A model generated the notes under the pieces. The model made no database searches. It was not told the DNA's origin and was given only the letters and a program-made list of their open reading frames with translations. From NCBI GenBank assembly GCA_022709485.1, contig JAKLIS010000028.1, positions 1-9,885 of the forward strand: a DNA stretch of 9,885 bases, written 5' to 3'. A program made the translations under genes and the position numbers. Source of the stretch: Elusimicrobiota bacterium. GTDB taxonomy: Bacteria; Elusimicrobiota; Elusimicrobia; F11. Shown here piece by piece: positions 1 to 7,222 of this stretch; within the stretch, counting starts at the first letter, position 1; every line of letters starts with the position of its first letter.

Positions 1-882
1 GACAAAACCTTTTTGAATAAGATCGGCAAGGATCATTTTGGCTCTATTGACGGGAATGGCGAATCCCACACCGGAAAAAACGCCGGTTGGAGCGTAAATA
101 GCGGTGTTAATTCCCACCACCTCCCCGCGCAGGTTCACCAAAGGCCCCCCCGAATTTCCCCGATTGATGGCGGCATCCGTTTGAATGAGATTTTGAAAAT
201 TCCGGCCTTCAATGTTCAGGTTTTGGCGAATGGCCGAGATAATGCCGGCCGTCACAGTCTGTTCCAGGCCAAAGGGCGACCCGATGGCCAAAACCCAATC
301 TCCGATCCGAATCGCAGTAGAATCCCCCAATCGTGCGAAAGGAAAGGGGTTGGATCCATGAATTTTGACCACGGCGATGTCCGTCTGCGGGTCGGTGCCG
401 ACCACCTTTCCTTTAAAAGATTGGCCGTTCGAAAGAGTCACCGTGAGTTGATTGGCCTCTTGGACAACATGGTTATTGGTCAAAACATAGCCTTCCGGAT
501 CAATGATGACGCCGGACCCCGTCCCTTCTGAACGGAATTCACGGGGTTCGCGCCGCCGCGGGGCTTCCCCAAAATATTCCCGAAAAAAATCGTTGGGATC
601 GCCGAAGAAAAACTGGTAGGGACTCTCTTCCACTTTTTGTATATGGACCGCTGAAATATTCACGACGGATCCTTTCACCGCCTCGGCCACTTTGGCAAAT
701 GAATCCTGAAGATTGAGAACTCCCGGGTCAGGACGAACCGGCGGGGCTGGATTTTCCTTTTGTTCAAAACGGGCAGGCGCTTTACTTCCCCATAAATTGT
801 TCCACCAAGAAGAAGGAGCTCCCCAAACCACTGTTCCGGTTATCGCGATTAAGACCAACGCTAAATAATTTTTCCCTTTCAT
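1..882 (-). CDS. htrA: HtrA/DegP/DegQ-type periplasmic serine protease, N-terminal 294 residues (C-terminus beyond the left edge)
   Basis: Translating the minus strand from the ATG at 882-880 gives 294 residues, open to the window edge. An N-terminal hydrophobic stretch (about residues 6-20) ends near VVWG-AP, so this is a signal peptide or signal anchor; the mature protein would act in the periplasm. A proline-rich linker (about 36-53) follows, then a trypsin-like protease domain. The DegP/Q catalytic triad is visible: His138 in TNNHVV, Asp168 in QTDIAVVK and Ser244 in GNSGGP. The aromatic FFFGDPNDFFREYFG segment (about 91-105) followed by GTGSGVIID is typical of the family's LA-loop region. 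PDZ domains would lie beyond the edge and cannot be seen, so DegP, DegQ or a single-PDZ DegS-like form cannot be told apart. The gene follows rfbD by 32 bases. It may be co-transcribed with the rhamnose genes or have its own promoter inside rfbD; I see no convincing one. Family call very secure; truncated by the window only, not broken. Confidence 0.95.
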   Translation of the reverse strand, partial: MKGKNYLALVLIAITGTVVWGAPSSWWNNLWGSKAPARFEQKENPAPPVRPDPGVLNLQDSFAKVAEAVKGSVVNISAVHIQKVEESPYQFFFGDPNDFFREYFGEAPRRREPREFRSEGTGSGVIIDPEGYVLTNNHVVQEANQLTVTLSNGQSFKGKVVGTDPQTDIAVVKIHGSNPFPFARLGDSTAIRIGDWVLAIGSPFGLEQTVTAGIISAIRQNLNIEGRNFQNLIQTDAAINRGNSGGPLVNLRGEVVGINTAIYAPTGVFSGVGFAIPVNRAKMILADLIQKGFV

Positions 883-888
883 AGAATT

Positions 889-896
889 CCCTCCTT
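889..896 (-). promoter_or_regulatory. Strong Shine-Dalgarno site of htrA
   Basis: On the minus strand the bases read AAGGAGGG, ending 6 bases before the ATG at 882-880. It is the best SD in the window. It fixes the htrA start and implies that htrA is translated independently of rfbD. Confidence 0.85.
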
Positions 897-914
897 GTAT
901 TATTTAAACCTTAA

Positions 915-1754
915 TCAACCGGCATGTTTGCCGAAAAGTTCCACAAAGTCCCGAACCCCCTCTTCCCAAGAGGGCAAAACCACCGCCGGCCGCCGGATTG
1001 TTTGGAGAACGGAATACACCGGCCTGGGGGCGGGTTTCGGGAACTCAGTCCCCGCCACGGGTTTTACAATCGTTTTTAGACCCATTTCTTTAAACAGCCG
1101 GCTGGCAAAACCGAACCATGTGGTTTGACCGGAGCCCGCCATGTGATAGGTCCCAAAGATCCCTTGGGTTATAAGTTCAACCAACCCGGTGACCAGATGA
1201 GCCGCGTAAGTCGGGCATCCAAATTGATCATTGACCACCCGAATTTCAGATTTATTTTTTGCCAGTTCAATCATTGTTTTGGGGAAATTTTTCCCGGCCA
1301 CATAATAAAGCCATGCCGTTCGAACAATAAAGTGTTGAGGATTATAATCCCGGACGGCGATTTCACCGGCCAATTTGCTGGCCCCGTAGACAGAGACAGG
1401 GTGGGTTTCATCATCTTCTGTATAGGGAGTCTTCTTTGTGCCGTCGAAAACATAATCTGTCGATAAATGGACGAGAGGAATTTTTCTTTTGCCTGTGGCC
1501 TTGGCCAACACCAACGGCCCCTCGGCATTCACCTGGAAAGCTTCCTCCTTGTGAGATTCGGCGCCATCGACATTGGTATAAGCGGCCGCGTTCAAGAGAA
1601 GATCGGGTTGGATGTCATGAAGAGCTTTTTCAACGGAAATCAAATCAAAAATGCTCAGTTCCGGAACGTCGGTAATAAAAAGTTGATGCCCTTGGAGGTG
1701 TCTTTGAATGGCGTGACCCAATTGACCCCTCCCGCCTGTGACAAGAATTTTCAT
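915..1754 (-). CDS. rfbD: dTDP-4-dehydrorhamnose reductase
   Basis: This is the last step of dTDP-L-rhamnose synthesis: NAD(P)H-dependent reduction of dTDP-4-dehydro-L-rhamnose in the cytoplasm. The 279-residue product has the usual length of RmlD. It opens with a Rossmann nucleotide-binding motif, TGGRGQLG (residues 6-13). The short-chain dehydrogenase catalytic elements follow: Ser98-Thr99-Asp100 in HLSTDYVFDG, and Tyr123-x3-Lys127 in YGASKLAGE. NAAAYTNVDGAE (about 55-66) and VNDQFGCPT (about 174-182) are further RmlD hallmarks. The ATG lies 3 bases after the rfbC stop, so translation is probably coupled; the upstream bases GGCTGACCC are a weak SD at best. It is the fourth of four consecutive rfb genes. 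The synonym is rmlD. Family and step are very secure. Confidence 0.97.
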   Translation of the reverse strand: MKILVTGGRGQLGHAIQRHLQGHQLFITDVPELSIFDLISVEKALHDIQPDLLLNAAAYTNVDGAESHKEEAFQVNAEGPLVLAKATGKRKIPLVHLSTDYVFDGTKKTPYTEDDETHPVSVYGASKLAGEIAVRDYNPQHFIVRTAWLYYVAGKNFPKTMIELAKNKSEIRVVNDQFGCPTYAAHLVTGLVELITQGIFGTYHMAGSGQTTWFGFASRLFKEMGLKTIVKPVAGTEFPKPAPRPVYSVLQTIRRPAVVLPSWEEGVRDFVELFGKHAG

Positions 1755-1757
1755 GGG

Positions 1758-2312
1758 TCAGCCTTTGAACAAAGGAAGTTTGGGCGCCACGTCGGCCCAT
1801 TTTTTTCCGGATGCGTCTTTTTTCGACAGAACAGGGTTTTTAACAGGCCAGTCAATTTTTAAATCGGAGTCGTTCCACACAACAGACGTGTCGCTCTCGG
1901 CATGGTAAGGGGAAGTGCATTTATACTCCACTTGAGCGATTTCACTTAAGACAAGAAAACCATGGAGAAAACCGGGCGGGAGATAAATTTGGCGGAAATT
2001 TTCCGACGACAACCGAAAAGCTTCCCATTTTTGAAACGTGGGTGACCCGCGGCGGCCGTCCACCGCTACATCATAAATTTCGCCTTCAACCACACGAATC
2101 AGTTTCCCCTGAGGGTTTTGCAGTTGAATATGAAGACCGCGCAAAATTCCATTGCTCGACTTAGAATGATTGTCTTGCACAAAAACGGCTTCTATTCCTA
2201 TTCCCTTGAACTTTTCAATGTGATAGGACTCGAGAAAAAAACCGCGAGAATCCCGAAAAACATCAGGCTCAATAATGAAGACGCCTTTTAACTTGCACTC
2301 AATGAATTTCAT
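1758..2312 (-). CDS. rfbC: dTDP-4-dehydrorhamnose 3,5-epimerase
   Basis: This cupin-fold enzyme converts dTDP-4-dehydro-6-deoxy-D-glucose to dTDP-4-dehydro-L-rhamnose by epimerising C3 and C5. The 184 residues match the usual RmlC length. Visible family marks are [12 protein letters not shown] (about 19-30), [18 protein letters not shown] with the catalytic base His61, and [18 protein letters not shown] (about 68-85). LPPGFLHGF (about 111-119), Tyr130 in [10 protein letters not shown] (the expected general acid) and Asp166 in the LSKKD motif are also present. All expected catalytic residues are there. The start ATG overlaps the rfbA TGA stop by 4 bases (ATGA) with no good SD, so translational coupling to rfbA is likely. 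The synonym is rmlC. Confidence 0.97.
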   Translation of the reverse strand: MKFIECKLKGVFIIEPDVFRDSRGFFLESYHIEKFKGIGIEAVFVQDNHSKSSNGILRGLHIQLQNPQGKLIRVVEGEIYDVAVDGRRGSPTFQKWEAFRLSSENFRQIYLPPGFLHGFLVLSEIAQVEYKCTSPYHAESDTSVVWNDSDLKIDWPVKNPVLSKKDASGKKWADVAPKLPLFKG

Positions 2313-3187
2313 ATAGAAAATTTTTCGTCCGCCAGATGGGCCAAATGATGCCCGTATTCATTATTATTCATTTTCGCCGCCAGTTTTCGTAGTTCGGCTC
2401 TGGTTATAAACCCTTTGCCAAAAGCAATTTCTTCCAAACACGCTACTTTGAGACCCTGCCGGTGCTCTATCGCCTGAATATAATTGGACGCCTGAAGGAG
2501 GGATTCATGAGTCCCGGTGTCCAGCCATGCAATTCCGCGTCCCAAAATTTGGACATTTAACTCTCCCCTTCTTAAATAAGCGTTATTTACGTCCGAAATT
2601 TCCAATTCTCCACGCTTAGAAGGTTTTAATTTGGCCGCGATATCCACCACTCGGTTGTCGAAGAAATATAGCCCCGTAACGACAAAAGGGGATTTGGGAT
2701 TCTTGGGTTTTTCAGTGATTCGACGGACTTTCCCCTTGGAATTAAATTCCACGACGCCATAACGTTCGGGGTCTTTGACTTGATACGCAAAGATGGTTGC
2801 GCCCTTCTTCCGATGAACGGCCGGCATTAAAAACCCCGTGAGCCCATGTCCGTAGAAAATATTGTCCCCCAAAATAAGGCACACATTATTCTTCCCGATA
2901 AAGTCCTTTCCGAGAATGAACGCTTCGGCAATGCCGTTGGGCGCCGTCTGAATGGCGTATTGGATTTTTAGCCCCAGCCAGTTTCCATCCCCCAAGAGCC
3001 GCCGGTAAGCGTTAAGATCTTGGGCCGTGGTGACGAGCAAAATATCTCGAATTCCTGCCAACATCAACGTGGAAACAGGGTAGTACACCATCGGCTTGTC
3101 GTAAATGGGAATGAGCTGCTTGCTAATTCCCCGTGTCGCTGGAAGAAGCCGCGAGCCCGATCCTCCTGCCAAAACAATTCCTTTCAT
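2309..3187 (-). CDS. rfbA: Glucose-1-phosphate thymidylyltransferase
   Basis: This is the first step of the pathway: glucose-1-phosphate plus dTTP gives dTDP-glucose and pyrophosphate. The 292-residue protein has the normal RmlA length. The nucleotidyltransferase signature [13 protein letters not shown] (6-18) with Arg13 is followed by Lys23 in [12 protein letters not shown], the residue expected to contact the sugar phosphate. Asp108 in LGDNIFYG and Asp223 in WLDTGTH are the expected Mg2+ ligands. EKPKNPKS (about 159-166) and [12 protein letters not shown] (about 194-205) are further RmlA marks. An AAGGGG SD (3194-3199) sits 6 bases before the ATG and overlaps the rfbB TAA stop. The enzyme is normally feedback-inhibited by dTDP-L-rhamnose (family knowledge). 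The synonym is rmlA. Very secure. Confidence 0.98.
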   Translation of the reverse strand: MKGIVLAGGSGSRLLPATRGISKQLIPIYDKPMVYYPVSTLMLAGIRDILLVTTAQDLNAYRRLLGDGNWLGLKIQYAIQTAPNGIAEAFILGKDFIGKNNVCLILGDNIFYGHGLTGFLMPAVHRKKGATIFAYQVKDPERYGVVEFNSKGKVRRITEKPKNPKSPFVVTGLYFFDNRVVDIAAKLKPSKRGELEISDVNNAYLRRGELNVQILGRGIAWLDTGTHESLLQASNYIQAIEHRQGLKVACLEEIAFGKGFITRAELRKLAAKMNNNEYGHHLAHLADEKFSI

Positions 3188-3198
3188 TTTGAACCCCT

Positions 3199-4281
3199 TT
3201 ATTTAGCCAATCCGAGACGTTCCCGGCTGTATTTTCCTGTCTGAACCTTGCGGCACCATTCCAAGTTGCTCAAATACCAAGCGATGGTTTTACGAAGGCC
3301 CTCTTCAAAACCCCATTTCGGCCGCCAGTGGAGTTGATTTCGAATTTTAGAGGCATCAATGGCGTAGCGGCGATCATGGCCGGGCCGGTCGGTCACAAAT
3401 GTTTTCAAATGGCGATAAGAAGCCGTTTTAAGCTTTTTCAATCTGTCGTTTTCGGCCGCGGGCCATATTTCCTCAAGGAAACGGCAGATCATATCCACCA
3501 CCTGAATATTTTTTTTCTCTCCGTGACCGCCGATGTTGTATTTTTCTCCCGCTTTACCTTTCTTTAAAACCCGCCAGATGCCTTCACAATGATCCTCGAC
3601 GTAAAGCCAGTCCCGGACATTTTGCCCGTCTCCATAAATGGGAAGGCGGCGGCCTTCAATCGCGTTGAGAATCATCAAAGGGATCAGTTTCTCAGGGAAT
3701 TGAAAAGGGCCAAAATTGTTGGAGCAATTGGTGATGAGAACCGGAAGTTGGAACGTTTCAGAATAGGCCCGAACCAAGTGATCGGCAGCGGCTTTGGAAG
3801 CAGAATAGGGAGAGCGCGGATCATAAGGGGTATTTTCAGTGAATTTTCCGGTTTTTCCCAAAGATCCAAAAACCTCATCGGTAGACACATGCAGAAACCG
3901 AAATTCCCTTTTCGCCGGCCCTTTTAACGCCCGAAAATACAAGCGGCAGGATTCCAAGAGTTGAAAGGTTCCCACCACGTTGGTCTTAATGAATGACTCC
4001 GGACTGTCAATGGACCGATCGACGTGTGTTTCGGCGGCAAAGTTCGCAACATAAGTCGGACGGAACTTTTTGAGAATATAAACGATTTGTGTTTTGTCGT
4101 CGATGCTCGCTTTGAAAAATTTAAATCGGGGATGGTTCCAAACTTCGCGCAAACTGGCGATGTTCCCGGCATAGGTCAATTTATCGACCACAATGACCCG
4201 AAATGATGTGTTTTGAAGCGCGAAACGGACAAAATTACATCCAATAAACCCGGCGCCGCCCGTAACAACGATGCTTTTCAA
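3199..4281 (-). CDS. rfbB: dTDP-glucose 4,6-dehydratase, TTG start
   Basis: This NAD+-dependent extended short-chain dehydrogenase dehydrates dTDP-glucose to dTDP-4-dehydro-6-deoxy-D-glucose, the second pathway step. The 360 residues are of normal RmlB length. Domains in order: Rossmann motif GGAGFIG (8-14); DKLTYAGN (33-40); [11 protein letters not shown] (82-92); catalytic Thr134-Asp135-Glu136 in STDEVFG; Tyr159-x3-Lys163 in [12 protein letters not shown]; and [17 protein letters not shown] (about 185-201) for substrate binding. The start is TTG (4281-4279). An in-frame TAA lies two codons upstream, so no earlier start exists, and an AGGAG SD stands 10 bases before the TTG. It is the first gene of the rfbB-rfbA-rfbC-rfbD unit and is divergent from hemY. 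The synonym is rmlB. Confidence 0.97.
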   Translation of the reverse strand: MKSIVVTGGAGFIGCNFVRFALQNTSFRVIVVDKLTYAGNIASLREVWNHPRFKFFKASIDDKTQIVYILKKFRPTYVANFAAETHVDRSIDSPESFIKTNVVGTFQLLESCRLYFRALKGPAKREFRFLHVSTDEVFGSLGKTGKFTENTPYDPRSPYSASKAAADHLVRAYSETFQLPVLITNCSNNFGPFQFPEKLIPLMILNAIEGRRLPIYGDGQNVRDWLYVEDHCEGIWRVLKKGKAGEKYNIGGHGEKKNIQVVDMICRFLEEIWPAAENDRLKKLKTASYRHLKTFVTDRPGHDRRYAIDASKIRNQLHWRPKWGFEEGLRKTIAWYLSNLEWCRKVQTGKYSRERLGLAK

Positions 4282-4291
4282 TTTTTAATTT

Positions 4292-4296
4292 CTCCT
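4292..4296 (-). promoter_or_regulatory. Shine-Dalgarno site fixing the TTG start of rfbB
   Basis: The minus strand reads GAGGAG here, with the AGGAG core ending 10 bases before the TTG. Together with the in-frame TAA at 4285-4287 it supports the TTG as the true start. Confidence 0.7.
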
Positions 4297-4328
4297 CGAA
4301 AAGGGAAAATAAGTATGATGAGGCAACC

Positions 4329-4357
4329 AATCTAAAATTTTGACACCGAATAAGCAA
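4329..4357 (-). promoter_or_regulatory. Weak candidate promoter for the rfb operon
   Basis: On the minus strand TTGCTT (4357-4352) and TAGATT (4334-4329) are separated by 17 bases. The matches to the sigma70 consensus are 3 of 6 and 4 of 6, so this is only a candidate. Its position, about 50 bases before the rfbB start, is reasonable. It overlaps the stronger plus-strand promoter of hemY. Confidence 0.25.
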
Positions 4358-4368
4358 GAATCTAGACT
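4340..4368 (+). promoter_or_regulatory. Sigma70-type promoter of hemY, nearly leaderless
   Basis: A perfect -35 box TTGACA (4340-4345), a 17-base spacer and a -10 box TAGACT (4363-4368, 4 of 6) point to hemY. The expected transcription start is near 4375, only about 3 bases before the ATG at 4378. No SD is present between the -10 and the ATG (CAGCAAAAC). The promoter therefore predicts a leaderless or very short-leader mRNA. The alternative is that it is fortuitous and transcription starts further upstream. Confidence 0.55.
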
Positions 4369-4377
4369 CAGCAAAAC

Positions 4378-5814
4378 ATGAACACTCAACATTCCGACAT
4401 CGTTGTCTTAGGAGCGGGGATTTCAGGCCTCACATCGGCGTTTTTTGCCGATAAGGCGGGACTTTCGGTTCAGATCCTGGAAGATTCCGGCCGACCGGGA
4501 GGTGTCATTCGCTCGCTTTGGAAAGACGGCTTCCTTCTCGAATTTGGCCCCAACACCATTCAACCCACAGCCGATCTGATGGACCTCATTGACGCTCTCA
4601 ACTTATCCGGTGAACTTCTTTTGGCCGAAGAAAAAGCGCCCCGTTATATTCAATGGCACGGGACCCTCCACCCCGTCCCCATGTCTCCCTTCGGTCTATT
4701 GAAAACTCAGTTATTTTCTCCCCTCGGGAAAGCGCGCCTCTTTCTGGAGCCTTTTATTCCCGCCAACAAAACCTTTAATGACGAAAGCGTGGATAGTTTT
4801 TTCCGCCGGCGGATTGGCAATGAGGCGACAGAACGCGTGGTACACCCCTTTGTTTCGGGAATTTGGGCGGGCAGCGCCGAACAACTCTCCGCCCGTTCCT
4901 CATTCAATGTTTTGTACGAGTGGGAAAAAAAACACGGTGGCCTTCTAAAGGGAATGTTTCGGTCCAAAAAAACCAAAAAGGCCGCTCCCGCTGTTCCCAA
5001 AGGCCTATTAAATTTCACCAATGGCGTCGAGACTCTTTCTACCGCCCTTGCAAATCATTTGAAAGACATAGCCATTTATGGAGAACAAATTGAAGAGGTC
5101 ATCCCCCCCTTGTCCCAGCGTCAATTCCCGAGGTGGAAAATCCGGACCTCGGAGCGGGAATTGACCTGTGACGATTTGATTTTTACTCTCCCCGCTTTTA
5201 GCGCCGCCAAACTCATTAAACCTTTCGCCGCCGGAACGGCTTGGACGTTATCGGATATTCCCTATGTCCCCTTGGCGGTCTTTCATCTGGCGCTTCCCAA
5301 AAAAAATGTGGCCATGGACTTAAACGGCTTTGGTTTTCTAGTGGCACCTTCTGAAAAAAGCGATATCTTGGGATGCATCTGGAGTTCCAGTCTATTTCCC
5401 AATCGCGCCCCTCAAGGCATGGTCCTTTTGACCGTTCTTCTGGGAGGCGCCCGGCAGGCGGAAAAGGTTTTCTTGGGAGATCGCCTTTTGACGAGCAAAG
5501 TTATCGCTTCGCTTCAACCCGTTTTAAAGTTTCGAGAATTGCCGGAAGTGGTCTCTATTTTCCGGTATGAAACCGCCATCCCGCAATACACGCTTGGCCA
5601 TCCCAATCGTATGAAGGTTTTTCAAAATGCCCAGAAAAACTTTCCCGGCTTGCATTTATCCGGCAATTTTACGGAAGGGGTCGGGGTTGGGAATGTGGTC
5701 CAAACCGCGAGGAAATTGGTTGCCGATATTGTTGCGGATAGGAAAAGCCAGGGCAGGGTTTCTCACTCCCCTCTCCATATTCCGTCAATGGAAGAAGTCG
5801 GGGAAGGAAAATAA
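4378..5814 (+). CDS. hemY: Protoporphyrinogen oxidase, FAD-dependent (HemY/PgoX type)
   Basis: It oxidises protoporphyrinogen IX to protoporphyrin IX (or coproporphyrinogen III to coproporphyrin III in the Gram-positive branch), normally with oxygen as acceptor. With HemN encoded next door, the protoporphyrin route is the likelier. The 478 residues match the family (about 470). The N-terminus is a FAD-binding Rossmann motif, VVLGAGISGLTS (9-20), with Glu35 and GRPGG (38-42) as the usual continuation. FGPNTIQ (56-62), the ERVVHPFVSGIWAG segment and the C-terminal LSGNFTEGVGVGNVVQTA complete the family pattern. No signal peptide or membrane helix is obvious, so a soluble or membrane-associated enzyme is expected. 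An in-frame TAG lies five codons upstream (4363-4365), and the FAD motif begins within ten residues, so the ATG at 4378 is the only reasonable start; it has no SD. The gene stands alone on the plus strand, convergent with hemN. Also called hemG, pgoX or cgoX. Confidence 0.93.
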   Translation: MNTQHSDIVVLGAGISGLTSAFFADKAGLSVQILEDSGRPGGVIRSLWKDGFLLEFGPNTIQPTADLMDLIDALNLSGELLLAEEKAPRYIQWHGTLHPVPMSPFGLLKTQLFSPLGKARLFLEPFIPANKTFNDESVDSFFRRRIGNEATERVVHPFVSGIWAGSAEQLSARSSFNVLYEWEKKHGGLLKGMFRSKKTKKAAPAVPKGLLNFTNGVETLSTALANHLKDIAIYGEQIEEVIPPLSQRQFPRWKIRTSERELTCDDLIFTLPAFSAAKLIKPFAAGTAWTLSDIPYVPLAVFHLALPKKNVAMDLNGFGFLVAPSEKSDILGCIWSSSLFPNRAPQGMVLLTVLLGGARQAEKVFLGDRLLTSKVIASLQPVLKFRELPEVVSIFRYETAIPQYTLGHPNRMKVFQNAQKNFPGLHLSGNFTEGVGVGNVVQTARKLVADIVADRKSQGRVSHSPLHIPSMEEVGEGK

Positions 5815-5829
5815 ATTCCCTTCCTTCCC
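5801..5829. terminator. Inverted repeat between convergent hemY and hemN, possible bidirectional terminator
   Basis: GGGAAGGAA (5801-5809) and its exact complement TTCCTTCCC (5821-5829) form a perfect 9-bp stem with an 11-base loop. The repeat contains the hemY stop codon (5812-5814) in its loop and ends 8 bases before the hemN stop. Neither strand has a proper U-tract after the stem, so an intrinsic terminator is not certain. A shorter alternative pairing (GGGAA with TTCCC at 5816-5820) is possible. Its place between two converging genes is the main argument for termination or 3'-end protection. Confidence 0.45.
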
Positions 5830-5836
5830 TCAATTT

Positions 5837-7222
5837 CTAAACCGTCCTTGAATAGATCTGTTTCTCGCCTTTTTGAGGAAGATAAGCATCAAAGGCCATC
5901 GCCAAATTCCGCAAGAAAACACGTCCCGTTTCCGTCGGTCGAATTTCTTCGGGGGTTAGTTTCACCAGACCATCCTCCTGCAAGTCTGCCAGTTGCTGGA
6001 GAGCAACGGCGAAATATTCATCGAATGAAATCCCGAATTCCGATTCAACCAAATGTTTATCGACTCCCGCTTGACACATGATGCGTTGGATGACGCGAGA
6101 CCGGATGAAGTCATCATTATTTGAGAAATATCCTTTCGCAAGGACCGGAACTCCTCGATTTAAAGATTCCTGATAGGTGAAAAGTTTTCGCGTATTCTGC
6201 GCAAACCCCCCAGCCACTTGGCTTATCGCGCTCAGGCCCAATCCCAACAGATCGGTTCCCGCTTTGGTGGTGTATCCCTGGAAGTTCCTCCAAAGGGTGC
6301 CGTTCACCCGGGCCCAGGACAGTTCATCGTTCGGTTTGGCGAAATGGTCCATCCCGATATATTGATACCCGGCCTGGGTGAACCCTTCCAATGCCAATAG
6401 AAAAAGTTTAAATTTTTCCCTTCCTGAAAGTTGCCCATCGTTAATCTTCTCCTGATATTTTTTCATCCAGGGAACATAGGCGTAGGAATATACCGCCAGC
6501 CGGTCAGGCGCCAATGTCAAAACTTCTTCAACGGTCTTTTGAAAGGTTTTTTCGGTTTGCCCGGGAAGGCCGTACACCAAATCAAAATTGATGCTCGCGA
6601 ATCCTTCCCCTCGCGCCCGGTCCACGAGATCTTGAATCATGGGAAATGGCTGAACTCGGCGAATTTTTTGTTGGACGTGAGGGTCAAAATCTTGGATTCC
6701 GAACGAGAGACGGTTGAAACCCAAATCTCTTAAGGCCCCCAAATGCGCTCCGGTGACGGTTCGAGGATCAATCTCGGCCCCTATTTCGGCCTCCGGGGCT
6801 ATCCTGAATGAAGTCCGCAACTTGGAAATAATTTTTTCCAGATTCGAAGGCGAGAAATAGTTGGGAGTCCCCCCGCCCAAATGAATTTGGTGAATAGGAC
6901 GCGACCTGTCGACGCGCGCGGCCAGCCATTCCATCTCCCGAAGAAGCGCCACGGCATAAGGAGATTCAAATTTATGATTGCGCCCCGTGATAATCGATGT
7001 GCAGGCGCAGAAAAGGCAAAGGTTTTCGCAAAAAGGAAGGTGGATATAAATCGATAACGGCCGGGGATGGGGTGCCTGATTGCTTTTAATTAATAAATCT
7101 TCATACGCCCCGGGGCTCATATCCTGTTTCCAAAGAGGAGCCGGCGGATAAGACGTATATCGGGGTCCTTGGACGTCATATTTCTCGAGAAGATCCAATG
7201 AAATGTTTTTTATATCAATCAT
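5837..7222 (-). CDS. hemN: Oxygen-independent coproporphyrinogen III dehydrogenase (radical SAM)
   Basis: It decarboxylates two propionate side chains of coproporphyrinogen III to give protoporphyrinogen IX without oxygen, using a [4Fe-4S] cluster and S-adenosylmethionine. The 461 residues match true HemN. The opening YDVQGPRYTSYPPA (15-28) is the bona fide HemN signature and argues against the HemW/HemZ-like paralogues. The radical SAM cysteines are Cys65, Cys69 and Cys72, followed by Cys74 (PFCENLCLFCAC), the same CxxxCxxCxC pattern as E. coli HemN. LGGGTPNY (115-122) is the SAM-binding glycine motif, and RLSFGIQDFDPHVQ and DLVYGLPGQT are conserved barrel strands. The ATG overlaps the hemE stop by 4 bases (ATGA) with no clear SD, so translation is coupled to hemE. 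It is the last gene of the operon. Confidence 0.96.
   Translation of the reverse strand: MIDIKNISLDLLEKYDVQGPRYTSYPPAPLWKQDMSPGAYEDLLIKSNQAPHPRPLSIYIHLPFCENLCLFCACTSIITGRNHKFESPYAVALLREMEWLAARVDRSRPIHQIHLGGGTPNYFSPSNLEKIISKLRTSFRIAPEAEIGAEIDPRTVTGAHLGALRDLGFNRLSFGIQDFDPHVQQKIRRVQPFPMIQDLVDRARGEGFASINFDLVYGLPGQTEKTFQKTVEEVLTLAPDRLAVYSYAYVPWMKKYQEKINDGQLSGREKFKLFLLALEGFTQAGYQYIGMDHFAKPNDELSWARVNGTLWRNFQGYTTKAGTDLLGLGLSAISQVAGGFAQNTRKLFTYQESLNRGVPVLAKGYFSNNDDFIRSRVIQRIMCQAGVDKHLVESEFGISFDEYFAVALQQLADLQEDGLVKLTPEEIRPTETGRVFLRNLAMAFDAYLPQKGEKQIYSRTV

Noticed and set aside
13..531. Long plus-strand open frame (172 codons) opposite htrA
   Set aside because: It is antisense to a clear protease domain. 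Its composition is that of a reversed coding frame, with no SD and no recognisable family.
883..914. Possible htrA promoter in the rfbD-htrA gap (TTGATT and AT-rich bases on the minus strand)
   Set aside because: The spacing between the -35-like and -10-like elements is only about 11 bases, too short for a sigma70 promoter.
1125..1862. Several plus-strand open frames opposite rfbD and rfbC
   Set aside because: They are shadows of strongly conserved enzymes on the other strand, without ribosome binding sites or recognisable domains.
3020..4206. Short open frames on both strands within rfbA and rfbB
   Set aside because: All lie inside complete, well-conserved dehydratase and thymidylyltransferase genes in other frames.
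4925..4932. Run of eight A residues inside hemY, a possible slippage site
   Set aside because: The frame continues correctly through lysine codons to a normal C-terminus. Slippage would only truncate the enzyme, and nothing suggests a programmed event.
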